64,000 bases of DNA, taken from the NCBI RefSeq assembly GCF_020686965.1, contig NZ_JAJEPS010000008.1, positions 79,644-143,643 of the forward strand. Reading direction: 5' to 3'. The stretch is from Hominiventricola filiformis (GTDB taxonomy: Bacteria; Bacillota; Clostridia; Lachnospirales; Lachnospiraceae). This document shows positions 25,982-34,763 of this stretch, in pieces. The translations under genes and the position numbers were made by a program. The stretch's first letter is position 1. Each line of letters begins with the position of its first letter. Under the pieces are notes generated by a model that searched no databases, was not told the DNA's origin, and was given only the letters and a program-made list of their open reading frames with translations.

Positions 25982-26815
25982 ATGATAAAACAATTGAAAA
26001 CAATTTTAGGAAGGTATGTAAAAAAGAAAAAAATAGTAACAGAGATTCCAGAAAGAGCAATAACGAATGAAACTGATAATTATGATATAAGTGTTAGAAA
26101 GTATAAAAATATACCATTGTATACTGAAGAAGAGATGGAGAAAGCACCTATTGACGATAGTGACGAAGTTAGATATGAATGTTTAGGGCGCCAAGTAATA
26201 AATGGCTATGTTGGATTATATAAAGGTAAATGGATAGTAGGAAGAAGACGAGATGGGTGCATTGTTAAAACATGCAAGGATTTATTGTTTGATAGTCTAG
26301 ATCCTGAAAAAGAAAAAAGAAATCGACACATTTTAGAAGTACAAAATAAGGCATTACTTGGAGAAGACATAGCAAATGAGATATTTTGTAAATTTACATA
26401 TGATATAGAAAAGCAGGATATATTTGCGCTTCATGTGACATTAGAACGAGAATATGTTGAAAATGAAATTATAGAAGATTCTGGAACATATGGCGGAATA
26501 CATTTTGTTCCCATTGATAATATTGATTTATGTGCGAACAAAGGAAATACATATTATGGGAATAAAATAGCATTATTGAAGCCAATAAGTGATGAAGTAT
26601 ATTATGAATATATGGAAGATACATTTGTTGGTAATAAAGTGTATATTACAAAAGTGATGTATTTATCAAGTGTGGAAACATGGAAGTATTTGAGTCAGTT
26701 AACTGTAAGTCTCAGAGAACATAAAGAAAAATTATGCCAATATCTGAAAGGACTGGAGAACTTGCTTCCAGAAGAGGATTATACATCCAGTATAAAGTTT
26801 ATTGAAGAACTATAG
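25982..26815 (+). CDS. Hypothetical cargo protein (first of a pair)
   Basis: A 277-residue soluble protein, rich in Lys, Glu, Tyr and Ile, has no signal peptide, no membrane helix and no motif I recognise. The gene is clearly more AT-rich than the transfer genes, with a weak SD (TAGGAAA), which suggests separate acquisition. A region KALLGEDIANEIFCKFTYDIEKQD (split here by name only) and later LTVSLREHKEKLCQYLKGLE looks helical. It ends 11 bases before a membrane-protein gene. The pair sits in the accessory slot beside the integrase, a place where defence or fitness genes are often found; its function is unknown. Confidence 0.72.
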   Translation: MIKQLKTILGRYVKKKKIVTEIPERAITNETDNYDISVRKYKNIPLYTEEEMEKAPIDDSDEVRYECLGRQVINGYVGLYKGKWIVGRRRDGCIVKTCKDLLFDSLDPEKEKRNRHILEVQNKALLGEDIANEIFCKFTYDIEKQDIFALHVTLEREYVENEIIEDSGTYGGIHFVPIDNIDLCANKGNTYYGNKIALLKPISDEVYYEYMEDTFVGNKVYITKVMYLSSVETWKYLSQLTVSLREHKEKLCQYLKGLENLLPEEDYTSSIKFIEEL

Positions 26816-26826
26816 AAAAGAGAGAC

Positions 26827-27711
26827 ATGCGTATGGAAAGTAATGTTTTGGCAACGGTATTAACATCTTCAGTAGTTGCAGGTGTAATTTCATCATTAGT
26901 TGCATATTTTCAGTTTCATAAAAATAATAAATTAGTGTACATAACAAATGAAAGAAAAGCGTGGAGAAGCGATATACGTAGAATTGCTGAAGAGATTGAG
27001 GCAGCAACGGGATATGAAGATATTCGAAAACCTTTGGTGGAGTTAAAGGTGCGTATTAATGCGTATGGAAAGAATACAGATGATGTAAAGAAGGATTCAC
27101 ATATTTGGAAAGTAATTGAACGGCTGCAAAAACAGAACGATGATTTTGATGAGGCGAAACAATTACTGATTTTGTATTTATCAACACTATTAAAAATGGA
27201 TTGGGAAAGAAGCAAAGAAGAGATAAAAGGAAATACTTATAAAATTGTACTATATTTTGTGACGCTGGCTACAGAAATTGTTTATTGCTATATTTATCTA
27301 GTTGAACTGAAAATATCATCGAACTTAATGTTTATTGGATCCATTATTATCATGATGTTACCAATTATTTTGCCAGAGAGGTCAGGTATAAATCTTGATG
27401 ATGCGATAGAATGGGTAAAGGGCAAAGAAAATATATTTTTTCATAAGTTCATAAAAACTATGTGTATTTGCTTGCTATTATTTATTGGAAGTATACTATT
27501 AGAATGTTTATTTGACAGTATATTGATGAAATGGACGGAGTTTTGGCTTCCGATGGTTTTATTATTTGTTGGTTTTACAATAAGATATTTATATGAATAT
27601 AGAAAATACTTGCTCGATATTTATTATATTCAAAATATATCAATGTGCAGAAATACTGAAAAAAAGTGCATGCATTATGAAAATGGTATTAAGGATGAAA
27701 AAAATATATGA
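26827..27711 (+). CDS. Hypothetical membrane cargo protein (second of a pair)
   Basis: A 294-residue protein starts at ATG 26827; ATG 26833 is also possible. It has an N-terminal helix (about 8-26), a charged cytoplasmic stretch (YITNERKAWRSDIRRIAEEI, about 38-57), a helical segment to about 130, then four membrane helices (about 138-160, 165-182, 215-237 and 245-265) and a polar tail. I recognise no family. The base composition matches the upstream gene, and the 11-base gap implies co-expression. The layout of a cytosolic partner with a membrane partner would suit a sensor-effector pair, but this is inference only. Confidence 0.7.
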   Translation: MRMESNVLATVLTSSVVAGVISSLVAYFQFHKNNKLVYITNERKAWRSDIRRIAEEIEAATGYEDIRKPLVELKVRINAYGKNTDDVKKDSHIWKVIERLQKQNDDFDEAKQLLILYLSTLLKMDWERSKEEIKGNTYKIVLYFVTLATEIVYCYIYLVELKISSNLMFIGSIIIMMLPIILPERSGINLDDAIEWVKGKENIFFHKFIKTMCICLLLFIGSILLECLFDSILMKWTEFWLPMVLLFVGFTIRYLYEYRKYLLDIYYIQNISMCRNTEKKCMHYENGIKDEKNI

Positions 27712-27834
27712 AAAAATCTGTCATTAACTTGACACAATCAGGGAATCTGTGAAGGGGGAGAGATGGCACGAAGATTGCTTACTATTATAAATAGATAGAA
27801 ACTCGGCAAATCAGGAAAGAGGATGAGGTGAAAC

Positions 27835-29103
27835 ATGGAAGGAAAAATCAGAGTAGGCTGTATTGCAGATGATTTTACAGGGGCAAGTGATGCGGCGTCT
27901 TTTCTCAGAAGGCAGGGTATGAAGACGGTACTGTTTAACGGGCTGCCGGAGGAAAAGCTTCCGGAGAACTGTGATGCAATTGTAGTTGCATTAAAATCCC
28001 GTACAGCACCGGTAAAAGAAGCAGTAAATGATTCCATTCAGGCATTGAAGTGGATGAAAGCGCAGGGAGCGGTACAGCTCTATATTAAATACTGTTCTAC
28101 CTTTGATTCCACAAAAGAAGGAAATATCGGACCGATTCTGGATGCAGCGCTGGAAACATTTGATATTCCGTATACGCTGGTATGTCCATCACTTCCGGTC
28201 AATGGAAGAACGGTTAAAGAAGGATCTCTGTTTGTGAACGGAATTCCGCTCCATGAGAGCCATATGAAAAATCATCCGCTGACTCCTATGTGGGCATCTG
28301 ATATTACGGTGCTGATGAAAGAACAGAGTAAATATCCGTGTATGAAATTATCTATCCAGGAGCTTCGGGAAGGAAAAGAAGCTGTGCTGGCAAAAGTGGA
28401 GAAGTTTGCTGCGGAGCATCCGAGATTTTATATTGTGCCGGATTACTACGAAGATGCACATGCGGAGCTGATTCTTGGTATCTTTGGTGATCTTTCACTG
28501 ATGACCGGGGGATCCGGACTTCTGGGGGCAGAAGCATTCCGAAAAAAAGCAGCCGGAGAAGCAAAAGAAGAGATGACGGTTCCGGCAGAAAAGAGTCTTC
28601 TGCTGGCGGGCAGTTGTTCCAAGGCAACACTGGAGCAGATTGACACTTATCAGAAAGCCGGTGGATTTTCTGTACATGTGGATCCGCTTCGTCTTCTGAA
28701 CGGAGAGGTCACGGTGGACAGCCTCTGGGAAGAGGGAAAAGGTGCCAGTAAGGTGCTGTATTACAGTTCGGACAAAGCTGATAATGTCAAGAAAGTACAG
28801 GAAGCCGGACGGGAGAAAGTTGCAGAACTTCTGGAACAGACCATGAGCATGCTTGCACAGAGGGCAGTGAAGGACGGATATACACAGGTGATTGTTGCCG
28901 GAGGAGAGACTTCAGGAGCAGTTACACAGGGACTAGGATATCAGTCCTATCTGATCGGGGAAAGCGTTGCGCCGGGAGTGCCGGTTATGACACCTGCTGG
29001 TAACCGGGCACTGAGACTGGTACTGAAATCAGGGAACTTCGGACAGCCGGATTTCTTTGAACGCGCTGTGAAAATGACTACAGAAGGTAAAAGAGGAGAA
29101 TAA
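27835..29103 (+). CDS. otnK: Four-carbon acid sugar kinase (OtnK/DUF1537 family)
   Basis: A 422-residue kinase has the N-terminal signature VGCIADDFTGASDAAS (residues about 6-21) and KYCSTFDSTKEGNIGP, both hallmarks of the DUF1537 family, and the C-terminal VIVAGGETSGAV (nucleotide-binding part). Members phosphorylate 3-oxo-tetronates or related sugar acids. The class II aldolase gene follows by 2 bases, which is the OtnK-OtnC arrangement used for D-threonate, L-threonate or D-erythronate breakdown. The exact substrate cannot be fixed. It is the first chromosomal gene after the ICE, which may have cut it off from its regulator or transporter. Confidence 0.88.
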   Translation: MEGKIRVGCIADDFTGASDAASFLRRQGMKTVLFNGLPEEKLPENCDAIVVALKSRTAPVKEAVNDSIQALKWMKAQGAVQLYIKYCSTFDSTKEGNIGPILDAALETFDIPYTLVCPSLPVNGRTVKEGSLFVNGIPLHESHMKNHPLTPMWASDITVLMKEQSKYPCMKLSIQELREGKEAVLAKVEKFAAEHPRFYIVPDYYEDAHAELILGIFGDLSLMTGGSGLLGAEAFRKKAAGEAKEEMTVPAEKSLLLAGSCSKATLEQIDTYQKAGGFSVHVDPLRLLNGEVTVDSLWEEGKGASKVLYYSSDKADNVKKVQEAGREKVAELLEQTMSMLAQRAVKDGYTQVIVAGGETSGAVTQGLGYQSYLIGESVAPGVPVMTPAGNRALRLVLKSGNFGQPDFFERAVKMTTEGKRGE

Positions 29104-29105
29104 AC

Positions 29106-29708
29106 ATGGATGAGATTTTAAAGAAAAAACTGGAAGATGCTGTATGGGTGGCACACAGCCTGTTTGAGAGAGGAAAAACCAGCGGGTCTTCCGCAAACAT
29201 GAGTTTTCTTCATAACGGGAACGTATATATTACGGCAAGCGGAACCTGCTTTGGAACACTGACAGCAGATGATTTTGCAGTTGTTTCCATGGATGGCGAG
29301 AGCCTGAATGGAAAGAAAGCGAGCAAAGAGTTTACCCTTCATAAATATTATTATGAGAAAGACTCGAAGGTACAGGCAGTGGTTCATACACACGGACCGT
29401 ATGCGGTACTCTGGTCTTGCAGACATTTTGAGAAAGATAGTGATATTATTCCGGCCTATACCCCGTACCTTGGCATGAAGGTTGGAAAGATCGGACTGGT
29501 TCCCTATGGAAAACCGGGTTCAGATACCCTCTTTGATGCATTTAAAAACAGTCTGCCGAATGGAGATGCTTATCTCCTGAAAAATCATGGCGGAATCGTG
29601 GGTGGCAAGACTATCATGGATGCATTTTTTGGTATCGAGGAGCTGGAAGAGAGCGCAAAAATCGCCTGCATGATTGAGACAGATGCAAAATACGATAAAA
29701 TCGGTTAA
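29106..29708 (+). CDS. otnC: Class II aldolase/decarboxylase (OtnC-like)
   Basis: A 200-residue class II aldolase/adducin-family enzyme shows GKTSGSSANMSFL, then VVHTHGPYA with the metal-binding His pair, and later LLKNHGGIVGGKT with the third His. Paired with a DUF1537 kinase, such enzymes act on 3-oxo-tetronate 4-phosphate and release CO2 to give dihydroxyacetone phosphate. It starts 2 bases after the kinase stop, so the two are co-translated. The length is close to that of OtnC. Confidence 0.87.
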   Translation: MDEILKKKLEDAVWVAHSLFERGKTSGSSANMSFLHNGNVYITASGTCFGTLTADDFAVVSMDGESLNGKKASKEFTLHKYYYEKDSKVQAVVHTHGPYAVLWSCRHFEKDSDIIPAYTPYLGMKVGKIGLVPYGKPGSDTLFDAFKNSLPNGDAYLLKNHGGIVGGKTIMDAFFGIEELEESAKIACMIETDAKYDKIG

Positions 29709-29731
29709 CAGAATAAAAGGAGAGAACAAAT

Positions 29732-31102
29732 ATGGATTATACAAAGATCATGAATGACAAAAGTGGAAAGAAAGCAAGAGTTGGAATCGTAGGAGCAACC
29801 AAAGGATATGGTTATACTCTTCTTGCTCAGATTCCAAGCGTAAAACTGATGGAGTTAAGAGCGATCTGCTCCCGTCATCCGGAAGAGTGTCTGGCGGTGT
29901 TAAAAGAAATCGGATACCCGGAAGATAAGATTGTTGTATGTGAGAACAAAGCAGACATCGCTGCTGCCGCTGAAGATACGATCATCGTAGTGAAAGACTA
30001 CCGTCTGGTTATGGAGTGCGGCATTACCGCGATGGTAGAGTGTACTGGAAATACCGCAGTCAGTACAGACGCTGCTATCATTGCGCTGAAAAAAGGAATC
30101 AACGTATACATGGTTTCCAAAGAGACAGACAGTGTATGCGGACCGATCCTGAACCAGATCGCAGCAGAGAATAATGCAGTATATGCATTAGTAAACGGTG
30201 ATCAGCCGAGAAACCTGCTGGATCTTTACTCCTGGGCAAAACTTCTTGGACTGGATGTGATTGCAGTTGGTAAATCCAGTGAATATGATTTTGTATGGGA
30301 TCGTGAGACCGGGGAGATGACCTATACGGACGGAAGCGGAAGAAGTGAGCAGATGCCGCAGATGCTGGACTGCTGGAGATATAAAGGAACTGAGACACTG
30401 GTACAGAGAAGAAAACTGGTGGAGAAATACACAGAAGTTATTTCTGCTGACCTGTGCGAGATGAACTTGGTATCCAACGTTACCGGATATGTACCGGCAA
30501 CTCCATTTCTTGATTATCCGGTAGCAAAACCGAGTGAGCTGGCTGATATCTTTATTCCGGAAGAGGATGGAGGAATCCTGAAGAAAACAGGTGTTGTGGA
30601 TGTATTCTATAATCTGCGTGGAACAGACGAGGCAAGCTTCTGTGGCGGAGAGTTCATTGTTATCAGATGCGAGAACGAGAAGATGTGGGAAATCCTCATC
30701 GGTAAAGGTCATGTAGTAAGCCGTAACAAGAAATATGCATGTATCTATCTGCCGTATCATTTCATGGGACTGGAGACTCCGGTATCCATCATCCTTGGCG
30801 ATCTGATGGGAATAGGATGCCATCCGGAGTGCCGTCAGGTATCTGTTCTGGCAGGTGTGGCTGAAGAGGATATGGCGAAGGGAACAGAGCTGAAAGTACA
30901 TGGACATCATCATGCAATCGATGGACTGGTTCCGGAGCTTCTGGAAGTAAAAGAGGCAGGAAATGCAGCACCATTCTATCTGCTGAATAATACTACACTT
31001 TTAAGAGATGTGAAAAAAGGACAGCCGATTACTCTGGAAGATGTGGATCTGTCCGGACTGGAAATCTATAAATTGTATCAGGATGGACTGAAACTTTCAT
31101 AA
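29732..31102 (+). CDS. Rossmann-SAF domain dehydrogenase of the sugar-acid operon
   Basis: A 456-residue protein has a Rossmann fold (ARVGIVGATKGYGYTLLAQ, residues about 15-33), a homoserine-dehydrogenase-like middle (MVECTGNTAVS, VSKETDSVCGP) and a C-terminal SAF-type segment (LLNNTTLLRDVKKGQPITLEDVDL). It should be an NAD(P)-dependent oxidoreductase. In this operon it most likely makes the 3-oxo acid for the kinase, in place of the usual LtnD-type dehydrogenase. Neither substrate nor cofactor is shown by the sequence. A terminator follows. Confidence 0.72.
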   Translation: MDYTKIMNDKSGKKARVGIVGATKGYGYTLLAQIPSVKLMELRAICSRHPEECLAVLKEIGYPEDKIVVCENKADIAAAAEDTIIVVKDYRLVMECGITAMVECTGNTAVSTDAAIIALKKGINVYMVSKETDSVCGPILNQIAAENNAVYALVNGDQPRNLLDLYSWAKLLGLDVIAVGKSSEYDFVWDRETGEMTYTDGSGRSEQMPQMLDCWRYKGTETLVQRRKLVEKYTEVISADLCEMNLVSNVTGYVPATPFLDYPVAKPSELADIFIPEEDGGILKKTGVVDVFYNLRGTDEASFCGGEFIVIRCENEKMWEILIGKGHVVSRNKKYACIYLPYHFMGLETPVSIILGDLMGIGCHPECRQVSVLAGVAEEDMAKGTELKVHGHHHAIDGLVPELLEVKEAGNAAPFYLLNNTTLLRDVKKGQPITLEDVDLSGLEIYKLYQDGLKLS

Positions 31103-31127
31103 TTTATGGACAAGATTCCTGTATATT

Positions 31128-31168
31128 AGAGAAAAGAGAGGGCGGATATGCCTTCTCCTTTCTCTTTG
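31128..31168. terminator. Bidirectional terminator
   Basis: AGAGAAAAGAGAGGGC pairs with GCCTTCTCCTTTCTCT across a 6-base loop, between converging genes. The A-rich and T-rich arms serve both strands. Confidence 0.78.
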
Positions 31169-31169
31169 T

Positions 31170-32765
31170 TTAACGATCCCATTTGTCGCAGAGGGAATTG
31201 ATCTGACTGATAAATTTGGCGAGATCCTTGTTGGCTCCGCCTTCGTTGTGGTAGATGACCTGCATAAGCCGTTTGCCTGCTTCGATAAGTCTTGTGTACA
31301 TATCGGATTTGCGTTTGGCAGCAGGTTTCTCGGCAGATACTGGAATCTTCAGGCCTTCCTTGATCCATACGCCGGTGGCAAGATCGAACAGGGCACCGGA
31401 GAAGGGAGCGAAGGCAGGAATCTGGTATTCTTCATTGAGGCATGCGGTAAAATCATCACATACCGTATCTTCACCATGTACAACGAATACCATTTCCGGT
31501 TTAGGTGAAAATGCTTTGACCCAATTTAAGAGGCCGTTTTTGTCGGCATGGCCGCTGATCCCCTGAAGCTGTTTGATCTCAGCTCTGATTTCGATCGTCT
31601 CACCGAAGAGTTTGCAGTATTCAGCTCCTTCAATGAGGGAACGTCCCAGCGTATTGTATGCCTGATATCCTACAATCAGGACGGTACATTCCGGACGCCA
31701 CAGATTATGTTTCAGGTGGTGTTTGATACGGCCGGCTTCGCACATACCGGAAGCGGAAATAATGACCTTCGGCTCAGCATTAAAATTGATGGCCTTGGAC
31801 TCATCACTGGAGACTGCCAGATGAAGGTTCGGGAACCTGATCGGGCTGATACCGGCATTGATGAGTGCCATGGCGTCATCGTCAAAGCAGGATTGAAAGT
31901 TCTTATTAAAAATAGAAGTTGCTTCAATGGCCAGCGGACTGTCTACATAAACAGGAAAATCAAAGTCCAGAAGCTTCCGTTCTTTGATGTCACGGATAAA
32001 ATACAGGAGCTCCTGGGTTCTTCCGACTGCAAATGCCGGGATGACCAGATTGCCTCCGCGTTTCAGTGTGGTATTGATGACAGAAGCCAGTTCCGCTGCA
32101 TAGTCAGGTGGTGCATTGTGATAACGGTCGCCATAGGTGGATTCCATGACCACATAGTCTGCAGTGTCCGTAGGAATCGGGTCTCTGATGAGCGGTTGAT
32201 TGATATTTCCAATATCACCGGAGAAAACAATTTTTTTTGATACTCCATCTTCCTCAATCCAGATCTCGATGGAGGAGGAACCGAGAAGATGGCCTACATC
32301 GCGAAATCTTACATGGATACCTGGGCAAAGTTCGATTTTCTGCTCATAATCGCAGGGATGGAAGAGACCGATGGCACCGAGAGCATCAGCCATGGTGTAG
32401 AGAGGTACGTATTCTTCCAAACCGGCACGTTTCCCTTTCCGGTTACGCCATTCTGCCTCAAATTCCTGAATGTGGGCACTGTCGCGGAGCATGATACTGC
32501 ACAGATCGCTGGTGGCGAAGGTGGAAATAATATCTCCGTGAAATCCGTTCTTATATAAAAGCGGTAAACGGCCCGAATGATCAATGTGGGCATGTGTCAG
32601 CAGAACATAGTCAATCTGGTTGATGGGTACCGGGATATCCTGATTCACGTAGATATCTTTGCCCTGTTCCAGACCACAGTCTACAAGGATATGTTTTCCA
32701 CACACTTCCAGATAGTGACAGCTTCCGGTGACCTCATGGTCTGCGCCTACAAAACCTAGTCTCAT
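31170..32765 (-). CDS. Metallo-beta-lactamase/beta-CASP RNA-processing hydrolase
   Basis: A 531-residue enzyme has an MBL domain with THAHIDHSG (His58, His60, Asp62, His63), GHLLGSSSIEI, VFSGDIG and the beta-CASP region (PAFAVGRTQEL, VIISASGMCEAGRIKHHL, ISGHADKNGLL). Proteins of this class are zinc-dependent ribonucleases of the CPSF73/RNase J group; the bacterial short members lack a defined substrate. A C-terminal extension (about 465-531) is helical and basic. SD AAGGGGG precedes ATG 32765. It is transcribed alone. Confidence 0.9.
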   Translation of the reverse strand: MRLGFVGADHEVTGSCHYLEVCGKHILVDCGLEQGKDIYVNQDIPVPINQIDYVLLTHAHIDHSGRLPLLYKNGFHGDIISTFATSDLCSIMLRDSAHIQEFEAEWRNRKGKRAGLEEYVPLYTMADALGAIGLFHPCDYEQKIELCPGIHVRFRDVGHLLGSSSIEIWIEEDGVSKKIVFSGDIGNINQPLIRDPIPTDTADYVVMESTYGDRYHNAPPDYAAELASVINTTLKRGGNLVIPAFAVGRTQELLYFIRDIKERKLLDFDFPVYVDSPLAIEATSIFNKNFQSCFDDDAMALINAGISPIRFPNLHLAVSSDESKAINFNAEPKVIISASGMCEAGRIKHHLKHNLWRPECTVLIVGYQAYNTLGRSLIEGAEYCKLFGETIEIRAEIKQLQGISGHADKNGLLNWVKAFSPKPEMVFVVHGEDTVCDDFTACLNEEYQIPAFAPFSGALFDLATGVWIKEGLKIPVSAEKPAAKRKSDMYTRLIEAGKRLMQVIYHNEGGANKDLAKFISQINSLCDKWDR

Positions 32766-32797
32766 AAAACAACCCCCTTACAATTCTTCTTATCAAT

Positions 32798-32826
32798 ATG
32801 ATATCAAGTTATGTGTGCAGATGCAA
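32798..32826 (-). promoter_or_regulatory. Promoter of the beta-CASP hydrolase gene
   Basis: On the minus strand TTGCAT (32826-32821) and TATCAT (32803-32798) are 17 bases apart, about 33 bases before the start codon. Confidence 0.6.
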
Positions 32827-32926
32827 CAAACAGAAGAGAAATATTTGTAAAAATATGTAATATAGAACGAAAGAATATGAAAAAAATATACAATATGCAT
32901 AAATTCTCGGAATTTTTAGTGCTGTC

Positions 32927-32955
32927 TTGTGCTGAGAGAGCAAAGCAGATATAAT
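32927..32955 (+). promoter_or_regulatory. Promoter of the methyltransferase gene
   Basis: TTGTGC (32927-32932) and a consensus TATAAT (32950-32955) are 17 bases apart, 40 bases before the ATG. Confidence 0.62.
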
Positions 32956-32995
32956 TATTTATATTATATATAAGGAAGAGAAAGGTTTTAAATAT

Positions 32996-33868
32996 ATGTT
33001 CATAGCAGATAATTGGAAAGATTATGAAGTCATTGACTGTTCCGCGGGTGAGAAGCTGGAAAGCTGGGGAGGCTATCTTCTGGTGCGTCCGGATCCGCAG
33101 GTCATCTGGGACACACCGAAGAAACATAAGGGTTGGAGAAAAATGAATGGACATTATCACCGCAGCGCCAAAGGCGGCGGCGAGTGGGAGTTCTTTGATT
33201 TACCGAAACAGTGGGAGATTGGATACACCCTTCCGTCAGGAAAGAAGCTCACCTTTAACCTGAAGCCCTTCAGTTTTAAGCATACAGGACTGTTCCCGGA
33301 GCAGGCGGCAAACTGGGACTGGTTTTCTGAGAAAATCCGCAATGCAGGACGGCCGGTCAAAGTATTGAACTTGTTTGCCTATACGGGTGGTGCGACATTG
33401 GCAGCAGCGGCAGCAGGTGCTACGGTTACTCATGTGGATGCCTCCAAAGGAATGGTGGCATGGGCGAAGGAGAATGCGAAGAGCTCCGGACTGGAAGATG
33501 CACCGATCCGCTGGCTGGTGGATGACTGCCAGAAATTTGTAGAGCGGGAGATCCGCCGCGGCAATCACTACGATGCGATTATCATGGATCCGCCTTCTTA
33601 TGGAAGAGGACCGAAAGGTGAGATCTGGAAGATTGAGGATGCAATTCATCCGCTGGTGAAACTGTGTACCCAGATCCTGAGTGATGATCCGCTTTTCTTC
33701 CTTATTAATTCCTACACAACCGGTCTTCAGCCTGCAGTACTGTCCTATATGCTGGGAACAGAACTCAGGAAGTTTGGCGGTCATGTAGATTCCCAGGAAG
33801 TGGGACTCCCGGTAACCGAGAGTGGACTGGTACTGCCCTGTGGTGCCAGCGGACGGTGGGAAGCATAG
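32996..33868 (+). CDS. RlmI/RlmK-like class I SAM-dependent methyltransferase
   Basis: A 290-residue enzyme starts at ATG 32996 behind AAGGAAGAGAAAGG. It shows motif I NLFAYTGGATLAAAAAG (about 122-138), an acidic motif II HVDASKG, and MDPPSYGRGPKGE (about 198-210), the catalytic-loop signature of 23S rRNA m5C/m2G methyltransferases like RlmI and RlmKL. It lacks an N-terminal PUA domain, so it is a short form. An rRNA base is the likely target; the position is unknown. Confidence 0.82.
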   Translation: MFIADNWKDYEVIDCSAGEKLESWGGYLLVRPDPQVIWDTPKKHKGWRKMNGHYHRSAKGGGEWEFFDLPKQWEIGYTLPSGKKLTFNLKPFSFKHTGLFPEQAANWDWFSEKIRNAGRPVKVLNLFAYTGGATLAAAAAGATVTHVDASKGMVAWAKENAKSSGLEDAPIRWLVDDCQKFVEREIRRGNHYDAIIMDPPSYGRGPKGEIWKIEDAIHPLVKLCTQILSDDPLFFLINSYTTGLQPAVLSYMLGTELRKFGGHVDSQEVGLPVTESGLVLPCGASGRWEA

Positions 33869-34360
33869 AAGAGACATGGCCAGCAACAGTATTTAAACAG
33901 CAGTAACGAATATATGACTTGTATGATGTGCATCATATTCGTTTGCTGAGAATACTATTGCGTTGCGTATTTTAGGCTTCGGAGAGATGATAGGTTTCGC
34001 TGCTCTTCTGCTTTGGGTATATGGAAGGATTGCAGATCCTGCCACCCAGAAATGATATAAAAACTCTTTGAAAATAATTTGTTCCGTATGATTTTCCGCC
34101 TGTTTGGGTAGCAGAGCTTCCGTTGATAAGATAACACCCGGAAATTTATAGGAAAACGGGTGGGGGATAGAGACAGAGCGTTATATGCCCATAACAATAT
34201 CATATAATAAGAAGAAACCACTATTTGGGGATGAAAAAGATTGCGCAATGGGTATTGTTGCTAAAAACAAACGTATATAGCCAGACTGATCTCAAGAATA
34301 TGAATAAGAGTGGCTAAAGGACACAGAACCAGGGAAGACATAACGAGGAGAAAGTGAACG
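33869..34360. other. Gene-free stretch of about 490 bases
   Basis: No convincing gene was seen. An AT-rich imperfect palindrome near 33905-33945 (AACGAAT ... ATTCGTT) may end the methyltransferase transcript but lacks a T run. A 22-codon hydrophobic reading frame at 33987-34055 was judged too weak to call. Confidence 0.5.
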
Positions 34361-34588
34361 ATGGGATATTTAATTGCAGAAACAACGCGAGAAGAACGCG
34401 AGAAAATTGTGGCAGAGTCTCTTGGCAACATCGAAGCAAACTGTGACGGATGCATGTCCGGACTGGCAGAAATGTATGAGGACTACATTGACGGTAAAAA
34501 AGAACTTCGGGAAATCAACATGGAATTCAATGCCAGATATGTAAAAGAAGACATTCGCCCGGAGCGGACAAACTGCTTCTACAAATAG
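34361..34588 (+). CDS. Small hypothetical protein
   Basis: A 75-residue soluble protein starts at ATG 34361 behind GAGGAGAAAG. It has three Cys in two groups (ANCDGCMSG near residues 26-34 and TNCFYK at the end) and a charged middle. A strong SD and a perfect terminator just behind it support a real gene. I do not recognise the family. It stands alone before the ribosomal operon. Confidence 0.72.
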   Translation: MGYLIAETTREEREKIVAESLGNIEANCDGCMSGLAEMYEDYIDGKKELREINMEFNARYVKEDIRPERTNCFYK

Positions 34589-34613
34589 AGGGATGAAGTA
34601 AACTGGTCTGGAT

Positions 34614-34646
34614 GAGGCAGTCATATTTTCTTTTGACTGCCTCTTT
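34614..34646 (+). terminator. Rho-independent terminator
   Basis: GAGGCAGTCA pairs perfectly with TGACTGCCTC over a 10-base loop, followed by TTT. It ends the small-protein gene before the S10 promoter. Confidence 0.88.
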
Positions 34647-34728
34647 ATGCATACAACTTGCACAAAAACAGACGAAAAACTTCGTATATATTCATGAAAA
34701 AATTTTCTTCATAAATTTCAAAAAAGTC

Positions 34729-34757
34729 TTGCCAAATCAGGTGTTTTCCATTATACT
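34729..34757 (+). promoter_or_regulatory. Main promoter of the S10 ribosomal operon
   Basis: TTGCCA (34729-34734) and TATACT (34752-34757) are 17 bases apart, with AT-rich sequence upstream that could act as an UP element. Transcription would start near 34764, giving a leader of about 230 bases before rpsJ. Confidence 0.75.
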
Positions 34758-34763
34758 AATTCA

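Larger units (their letters stand above)
1..27740. mobile_element. Integrative conjugative element, left part missing, right edge approximate
   Basis: The stretch holds conjugation genes (coupling protein, VirB2/B3/B4/B6-like proteins, wall peptidase), a Tad pilus set, DNA methyltransferases, a toxin-antitoxin pair, an Agr-like module and a large serine recombinase. Together these define an integrative conjugative element of the kind common in Lachnospiraceae. No relaxase is visible, so it should lie left of the window. The right edge is placed between the last AT-rich cargo gene (ends 27711) and the sugar-acid operon (starts 27835), where base composition and gene type both change. No att repeat could be confirmed because the left end is absent. 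Confidence 0.88.

Noticed and set aside
23726..27765. CTGTGAAGGG occurs both before the recombinase gene and at the right junction, as a possible att core
   Set aside because: The match is ten bases and contains purine-rich SD-like sequence, so it is likely chance; the left end of the element is needed to tell.
30188..30913. A 241-codon open frame on the minus strand
   Set aside because: It is opposite the Rossmann-SAF dehydrogenase gene, which has clear motifs and an SD.
31548..32240. A 230-codon open frame on the plus strand
   Set aside because: It lies fully opposite the beta-CASP hydrolase gene, has no SD, and has no protein-like motif; it is a shadow.
33987..34055. A 22-codon hydrophobic frame like a type I toxin
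   Set aside because: The SD touches the start codon, no antisense promoter is clear and no repeat is present.
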